Shown here: piece by piece, positions 58,973 to 64,000 of the stretch
How positions within the stretch are numbered: position 1 is the first letter of the stretch
How the letters are laid out: each line of letters begins with the position of its first letter
NCBI RefSeq assembly: GCF_026191355.1
Contig: NZ_JAPHOQ010000009.1
Coordinates: 124,001-188,000, forward strand
DNA length: 64,000 nucleotides
Source of the DNA: Legionella sheltonii
Lineage (GTDB): Bacteria; Pseudomonadota; Gammaproteobacteria; Legionellales; Legionellaceae
Reading direction: 5' to 3'
Notes under the pieces: generated by a model
What the model saw: the letters and a program-made list of their open reading frames with translations, nothing else
Told to the model about the DNA's origin: nothing
Databases searched by the model: none
Position numbers and translations under genes: made by a program

Positions 58973-61900
58973 CTAGGTTTTAGCTAATAAATTGATTTTT
59001 TCATTGCTTACCAATTTTTTTATAAGTTCTTGTAAATTAAGACATTCATGATCGTTATAAAATTCATAAATTCCAATCAAATTAACATGTAGCCATGCAA
59101 CGGGGGATAGACGAATTATTTTCAAACATTCTTCCTCCATTTTGTTCTGTTTGTAATGCTCATAAAGTCCAGTCAGAAGGGATGCATTGTAAAAAATAAT
59201 ACAGTTGGACAGTAATCGTGCGCATTCGTTATTAATGGTTAGCTCAATCTCGGTTTTTCCAGCTAATTTCCTGCTACTAATCCTTGCGATAGCGGCTCTG
59301 AGCTGGTGGTATGACTCACCCCGATTTAAAGAACGATGAACTGTTTTACGCATCCCTTCATCATCAATATAATCAAGCAGGTACAGTGTCATGATGACTT
59401 GATCCAGTTCTATCAATGCCCGTAACGTATCATTAGATTGGTATGACGATAATTTTTTGACAATAGTACTTTGGCTGCTCTTTTTCAGTCCCAATGTTGC
59501 CATGATTCTTAAAATATTGTCCCACTCTTTAATGATTAACTGCACATTCACTTTCTTACTTGGTTTTACCAGAAGTCCTTCATAATCCTTTGGATCATCA
59601 AAACTGACCAGGTTATTCCTCGCTTTTTTATCCAACTGGGTAAATCGTGGCATAAACCGGTATCCGAAAAGAAAGAGTATGATGAAATTCACGCGGTTTA
59701 TACTGTGCATGTCCCCAGATATAGCGGCGATTTCAATATCGCTTGTATTACTATTGAGCATATCAAACAGATAATGGCTTTCATGCTCGTTTGCACCGAT
59801 AATTTTAGTACACAGGGGTAACCAGTTCGCGCATAAGGTGTAAGCAGATACACCTTGCCCAAACCCAAAATATTTTGTTGAAAATCGCGCCATAATGGAG
59901 TTGAATTTTGTCTCAAGCTTTTGGCCGTCTATGCTCGCATGAATTCCGTAATCAGCAAGCGTATATTTTTCAAATATGGGGAGTTTCTTCAAACGATTCA
60001 TAACCACATCACTGGCTTGTGTTAAGGTCATGTGTCGAATAAAATCAGCGTAAGTTGACTTGAGGTCATGCTCTTTAACATCGCTAATGTCTTTCATTTT
60101 GTCAATATCAATACCAGTGCCCTTAGCAACCAGACAGGCCGACAATACAGACTCATCGACTTGCTTTTTACTGCCTGATGGCAATATATGAGTAAATTTT
60201 TTCATAAAGTCTGTCTGGCTATGCGTAAACTGTATAATTTTAGCAATACTGGTTAGGGGCATGTTTTCATAAAAAGGATTATTAACACCATCATCTGATT
60301 TTTTATAAGGTAAAGTCCAACGAATTACCTCTCCTTTTTTATTGTGCTTCAGTTTGATTTTTTTGTTTTCGCCAGAAGTAATCTTATCATTGACCTCTTT
60401 GTAGCGCGGCCCTAATCGGCTTTCAAGCTCTTTAAGAAGGTCGTTGATATTATTTGCCAGCAGCTTATTCTCCAACTGTTTAATGATAGATTTCTTGTTT
60501 TTATCCCAGTCTTGCTTTGGGTGCAGCTCATCATTTAAGGCACGGTACGATAAGCTATTATAAATGGTGACTGATCCTGACTTGATGCCCTTTTCAATCT
60601 GAAGGTACAGCATTACTTCGTATTTGTCTGCATCAATGCACTTTGTTTTTTTGCTGGTTGTACCCAATCTGATTTTTTTAATAACATGGCGTCGCAACAG
60701 CTTGGGTATAAATTCAATTGGAATATCTTTGAATTGATAAGAGCTGAACACTTTATTACTGGCATAGTGTCCCTTCAAAAAGGTAATTGCTGCTTGTAGT
60801 TCCTTGTTTTTGCTCTGAAAATCCAATGCCTTAAATGCAGCACGTGTATTAAGCTTAATTGTAGGTGCTATTTTTTTATAGTATTCCCAGCGATAAAATT
60901 CGGGTGTGAAATTTGGTTTTTTTATTTTTCGTATAAACTGTTGAAATTTTTCTTGAGGCACAATCTCATAGGCTTTTGTTCGTATGGCGTTGTCTGCAAC
61001 TTTCTTATTATTTACCAGCGATAAAATCGCAGCGGCAGTATCACGATGATCTTTATCATCATCCTTGGCATTAAGTATTGCTTCGGCTTGGTACTCTTCT
61101 GCTTCACCTGCGTAGAGATTCACTTTGTGAGTAAAGCTGCTGATTATATGATCACTTATTTTTAAATAACGATTGTACGCGTAACACATGAGATACAATC
61201 TGGATAAATTCTTTTGTTTCATAGCGCGTAATCCGTAAACCGTGTGGTATACAGCCAAGTCAGCATAGTGGATTATATTTTGCTCTGAAATATCCAGTTC
61301 TTTGATGATTTCAATGGATTTTTGATAGAGCGATGAGAGAAATTGATGCTTTTTGACGGAAGCGTTAATCTCTGCTGTTGTAAAATCTTTCTGGTCTTTT
61401 TTTAAAGTCGTCAATTGATAAAACAACTCATCTTTTTCCAGGAACTCAGCCAATAGTTCCCTGAAAGGCTTGTCCATTAAGGTATATATCTTGTTACTTA
61501 ATCTATTTTTTTCATTGTTTAGTGCCTCAGAAACCATTTCTTGCAATGTAGTATAGGATGGCCTAATAATCTTATGCTGATGGAAGTATTCCAGAAGAGA
61601 ATCAAACACGTATTTTGGCACAGCATGCTGCTTCATCAATTCTCTGGCATAACGCAGTGCTTTATCTTTGTGATGACTCGAATAAATAGATGCATTATAT
61701 TTTTTCAAAATGGCGTTACGATTATCATAGTGATGCCGCTTGCTTACTTTTGTTTTGGGAAATTTTTCTGAAGGAAAATATGTCTTGATTACATACCAGG
61801 TATCCTGTCTGTTCCCCTGAAACGTGATATGGTGAAAATAGTTTGTGATTCTAAAAAATCCAATTTGCAGAATATAATTGATCTTTTTGGGAACGTTATC

Positions 61901-62029
61901 AAATGAGTTAAGGTATGCTTTATCCTCTTCATCTAGCTCAAACACAAACGGACGGTCCTCATCTTCCAAAACAGGTATTGTGTAGAGCTTATTAAAATCG
62001 TCATCAGAGAGTATGTTTAGTCTGGCCAT
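58973..62029 (-). CDS. tnpA: Tn3-family transposase TnpA, copy 2
   Basis: Same 1,018-residue protein as copy 1, no differences seen in translation. Identity of two such long copies indicates recent duplication or ongoing gene conversion between them. Confidence 0.93.
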   Translation of the reverse strand: MARLNILSDDDFNKLYTIPVLEDEDRPFVFELDEEDKAYLNSFDNVPKKINYILQIGFFRITNYFHHITFQGNRQDTWYVIKTYFPSEKFPKTKVSKRHHYDNRNAILKKYNASIYSSHHKDKALRYARELMKQHAVPKYVFDSLLEYFHQHKIIRPSYTTLQEMVSEALNNEKNRLSNKIYTLMDKPFRELLAEFLEKDELFYQLTTLKKDQKDFTTAEINASVKKHQFLSSLYQKSIEIIKELDISEQNIIHYADLAVYHTVYGLRAMKQKNLSRLYLMCYAYNRYLKISDHIISSFTHKVNLYAGEAEEYQAEAILNAKDDDKDHRDTAAAILSLVNNKKVADNAIRTKAYEIVPQEKFQQFIRKIKKPNFTPEFYRWEYYKKIAPTIKLNTRAAFKALDFQSKNKELQAAITFLKGHYASNKVFSSYQFKDIPIEFIPKLLRRHVIKKIRLGTTSKKTKCIDADKYEVMLYLQIEKGIKSGSVTIYNSLSYRALNDELHPKQDWDKNKKSIIKQLENKLLANNINDLLKELESRLGPRYKEVNDKITSGENKKIKLKHNKKGEVIRWTLPYKKSDDGVNNPFYENMPLTSIAKIIQFTHSQTDFMKKFTHILPSGSKKQVDESVLSACLVAKGTGIDIDKMKDISDVKEHDLKSTYADFIRHMTLTQASDVVMNRLKKLPIFEKYTLADYGIHASIDGQKLETKFNSIMARFSTKYFGFGQGVSAYTLCANWLPLCTKIIGANEHESHYLFDMLNSNTSDIEIAAISGDMHSINRVNFIILFLFGYRFMPRFTQLDKKARNNLVSFDDPKDYEGLLVKPSKKVNVQLIIKEWDNILRIMATLGLKKSSQSTIVKKLSSYQSNDTLRALIELDQVIMTLYLLDYIDDEGMRKTVHRSLNRGESYHQLRAAIARISSRKLAGKTEIELTINNECARLLSNCIIFYNASLLTGLYEHYKQNKMEEECLKIIRLSPVAWLHVNLIGIYEFYNDHECLNLQELIKKLVSNEKINLLAKT

Positions 62030-62154
62030 AACCTTCGTTTTAACAAAAACCAAATTGTATCATAAGCGATCATATAAGACCATATAAAATGCTATTGTGA
62101 TATTATTGATAAACACCTTAAGAGAAAAATCAGTAAAAATAGAGTGAGCATTGT
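62030..62154. promoter_or_regulatory. Putative res site, copy 2
   Basis: Reverse of the 44016-44140 region, between divergent tnpA and tnpR; same assignment and limits. Confidence 0.5.
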
Positions 62155-62781
62155 ATGATTTATGGGTACGTTCGGGTGAGCACCCAAGAGCAAAACGTGG
62201 ATAGCCAAAAAAACAGTATCAGTCGCTACTGCATCGATCACAAACTGATGGTTGATGAATGGATAGAGCTTGAAATGTCATCGCGCAAATCGACGGCATT
62301 ACGACGTATTGATGAACTGTTGAGTAAACTACAACCTAATGACGTGGTTATTGCCTCAGAATTATCAAGGCTTGGGCGATCTATCAAGGAAACGCTCAAT
62401 ACAATAGAAATAATCATAAAAGAGAAGCAATCTCGACTCATTCTTATTAAGCAAAATCTGGATTTAAATCCCAGTGATTCCAGTAATATGAGCAATAAAA
62501 TACTCATCACCGTATTTTCGATGTTAGCTGAATTAGAACGCGATTTTATTTCAGAACGAACTAAAGAAGGGCTTCGTGCCCGTGTTGCCAAAGGAATTAA
62601 ACTCGGCAAACCCAAGGGTAGCATACAGGCATCTATGTATGATAAAGACCGGGAAAAAATTTTCAATCTTTACCAATTGGGCGTGCCTTTACAAAAAATC
62701 ATTGAAATTCATCTTGGGTATGGGAAGTATTTATCCCTTAGGGACTATATCTGTAAACGTAGATTGGATGAAAAGAAATAG
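62155..62781 (+). CDS. tnpR: Serine resolvase/recombinase TnpR, copy 2
   Basis: Identical to copy 1 (208 residues, same catalytic YVRVSTQEQN). Because the two units are inverted, resolvase acting between their res sites would be expected to disfavour deletion of the passenger. Confidence 0.92.
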   Translation: MIYGYVRVSTQEQNVDSQKNSISRYCIDHKLMVDEWIELEMSSRKSTALRRIDELLSKLQPNDVVIASELSRLGRSIKETLNTIEIIIKEKQSRLILIKQNLDLNPSDSSNMSNKILITVFSMLAELERDFISERTKEGLRARVAKGIKLGKPKGSIQASMYDKDREKIFNLYQLGVPLQKIIEIHLGYGKYLSLRDYICKRRLDEKK

Positions 62782-62796
62782 AATTGAGGCAGTCTT

Positions 62797-62901
62797 GATG
62801 GAATTTATGAATTTTATAACGATCAGGAATGTCTTAATTTACATGATCTTATAGAAAAATTAGTGAGCAATAAAAAAATCGATTTATTGGCTGCAGCCTA
62901 G
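62797..62901 (+). pseudogene. Second, diverged tnpA C-terminal tail, copy 2
   Basis: Counterpart of 43269-43373: 34 codons from DGIYEFYNDQEC to LLAAA and a TAG, just outside tnpR and overlapping the terminal repeat. Confidence 0.75.
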
Positions 62902-62960
62902 ACTGGTAAAGGGTTATATGGGGTCTGTGGGAAATTTCGTACCTTCCTGCAAAGAACCCC

Positions 62961-62965
62961 TGGTT
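62961..62965 (+). repeat. Target-site duplication, right copy (TGGTT)
   Basis: Immediately follows the outer CCCC terminus of copy 2; same orientation as 43205-43209. Confidence 0.85.
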
Positions 62966-63952
62966 CAAAACATTGGTTGTGTTGGCAACAGTGTAGAACA
63001 TCACCGCATTAGCAACCATCCTGCCAAACGCAATAATTTTTTGCTGAATTATACTATTGTTTTCGTGAATAACACCGTCTTTGCCAAAGGTGATCCAATC
63101 AATAAAATCATTAAACTCTTCACTTTTACAAGTAGCTGCTTGAATCTTTTTACGAAGATCAACATCAGCAATATATTTTAAAAGAAAAATGGTTCGTACT
63201 ACTCGCCCCAATTCACGGAACGCTTGATGCAGCTTATTCTTCTTGCTATTGGAGCGCAGCTTTTTCAATATAGTTGACGCTTTAATTTTGCCACTTTGGA
63301 TTGACATAACAACGCGCAACATATCGTAGTACATTGACTCTATGAGTTGCCAGTTGGGCTCTTTCGATATAAAAATATCACTGATATGTTGGTATGATTT
63401 TTCATTCATTTCAGCTGGTCGATAAAAATTGAGATGCTTGAAACTACGTATTCTGGGCATAAGTGTTATTGCCAACAAATAGGCAAACCCAAATACCACT
63501 TCGTTTTGCGCGTGCGTATCCCCATGGATTGTATCTGGACGTAAGGTTTCATCACTTTCATAAATCCCATCGAAAATGTAAATGGCCTCATAAACACCAC
63601 ACGGGATAAAGTTTCCAAACAAAGCAACATACTGATCAGAAACGTGATAATAGCCAATCCCACCATATTTTCCATAACGAATATGGTGCTCTGCCAGTAG
63701 ATTATTGGTATACATATCCCAATAAGTCCCATCAACAGAAGCACTTTCACCATTGCCCCAAATATAAGGCAGCTCAAACTGTTTGTATGCCTTGATAATG
63801 ACTTCACTAATTTTATTGAGACGCAGCTCAGTAATGTGGTGATTGAATAGCCAAGCAATTTGTTTACGTGAATACTTTTTCAAGCATCGTTCAGCTTGAA
63901 CTGGGCCAACATTACAACCATATGCGAAACTGGTAGCAATAAAGCGTAAATC
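62961..63952 (-). pseudogene. Tn3-family transposase fragment (5' part of the gene interrupted by the composite transposon)
   Basis: About 330 codons of a Tn3-type DDE domain distinct from the flanking units: SVDGTYWDMY (first Asp), DTIHGDTHAQNEVVFGFAYLL and RELGRVVRTIFLLKYI, ending MFYTVANTTNVLNQ at the repeat. The 3' remainder is at 43057-43209. The N-terminal half is missing because the IS at 63953 cuts it. It therefore carries two successive disruptions. Confidence 0.85.
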
Positions 63953-64000
63953 ACTCATGTTACGCACATGACCTTGTAGTTTGAATAAAAAGCATTAGAA
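63953..64000 (+). mobile_element. Left end of a second copy of the IS4/IS701-like element (copy B, runs off the window)
   Basis: 48 bp identical to 28674-28721, starting with the terminal repeat ACTCATGTTACGCAC, in the same orientation as copy A. The rest lies beyond base 64000. Confidence 0.85.

Larger units (their letters stand above)
43210..62960. mobile_element. Composite Tn3-family transposon carrying a biosynthetic cluster
   Basis: Two 4,047-bp Tn3-family units in inverted orientation (43210-47256 and 58914-62960) enclose an 11.66-kb passenger. Outer flanks carry the direct repeat TGGTT; inner flanks (TATAA and AACAA) do not match each other or the outer repeat. The whole block therefore appears to have moved as one unit, using the two outermost inverted repeats. 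It inserted within an older Tn3-family tnpA. Confidence 0.85.
58914..62960 (-). mobile_element. Tn3-family unit, copy 2 (inverted relative to copy 1)
   Basis: 4,047 bp with the same termini, genes and internal remnant as copy 1 but reversed. Its outer end (62960) is followed by TGGTT, the partner of the repeat at 43205-43209. Confidence 0.9.

Overview
The window looks like a mobile, metal-handling region from a member of the Legionellaceae or a close low-G+C gammaproteobacterial relative. I base this on overall gene resemblance (a HelCBA-type efflux system and an alternative ATP synthase operon beside metal-resistance genes, an arrangement I recall from Legionella). It is an inference, because no rRNA or species marker is present.

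Layout. (1) 1-9.8 kb: a copper/redox block. It holds a multicopper oxidase (cut by the window edge), a DUF2231 membrane protein, a Gly/His-rich small lipoprotein, a three-gene nucleotide set (PRPP synthetase, AMP/thymidine phosphorylase, beta-CASP metallo-beta-lactamase nuclease), a predicted trans-membrane electron conduit (FAD/2Fe-2S reductase, di-heme b protein, heptaheme cytochrome c) and a Met-rich periplasmic protein. (2) 9.9-14.8 kb: polyhydroxyalkanoate and acyl metabolism (phaB, fabI, a MaoC-Pta fusion, phaC). (3) 14.9-20.6 kb: a CusCBA-like copper/silver RND efflux operon. (4) 20.7-27.4 kb: a complete nine-gene N-type ATPase operon (atpDCQRBEFAG, no delta subunit). (5) 27.7-30.6 kb: a DUF2933/ICMT pair ending at an IS4/IS701-like insertion sequence, followed by an IS66 remnant. 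(6) 30.6-42.5 kb: HelCBA/CzcCBA efflux, an ArsR-controlled zinc-ribbon/P1B-ATPase operon, small metal-associated proteins and a CDF exporter.

(7) 43.2-63.0 kb: a composite Tn3-family transposon of about 19.75 kb. Two apparently identical 4,047-bp tnpR-tnpA units in inverted orientation bracket an 11.6-kb passenger. The whole unit is flanked by the 5-bp direct repeat TGGTT and sits inside another Tn3-family transposase gene, whose two halves rejoin in frame when the unit is removed. A second copy of the IS from region 5 begins at the right window edge and truncates the same interrupted transposase.

The passenger is the most interesting part. It is a biosynthetic cluster resembling a sphingoid-lipid pathway: a fatty acyl-AMP ligase/ACP/alpha-oxoamine synthase fusion, a reductase with 3-ketosphinganine-reductase features, a fatty-acid-hydroxylase-family di-iron enzyme, an MFS exporter with an apparent ATT start, an adenylation-carrier protein, an isocitrate-lyase-superfamily enzyme and a degenerate NRPS-type condensation protein. 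I read this as synthesis, N-modification and export of a long-chain amino-alcohol or ceramide-like molecule. I do not recognise it as a described cluster.
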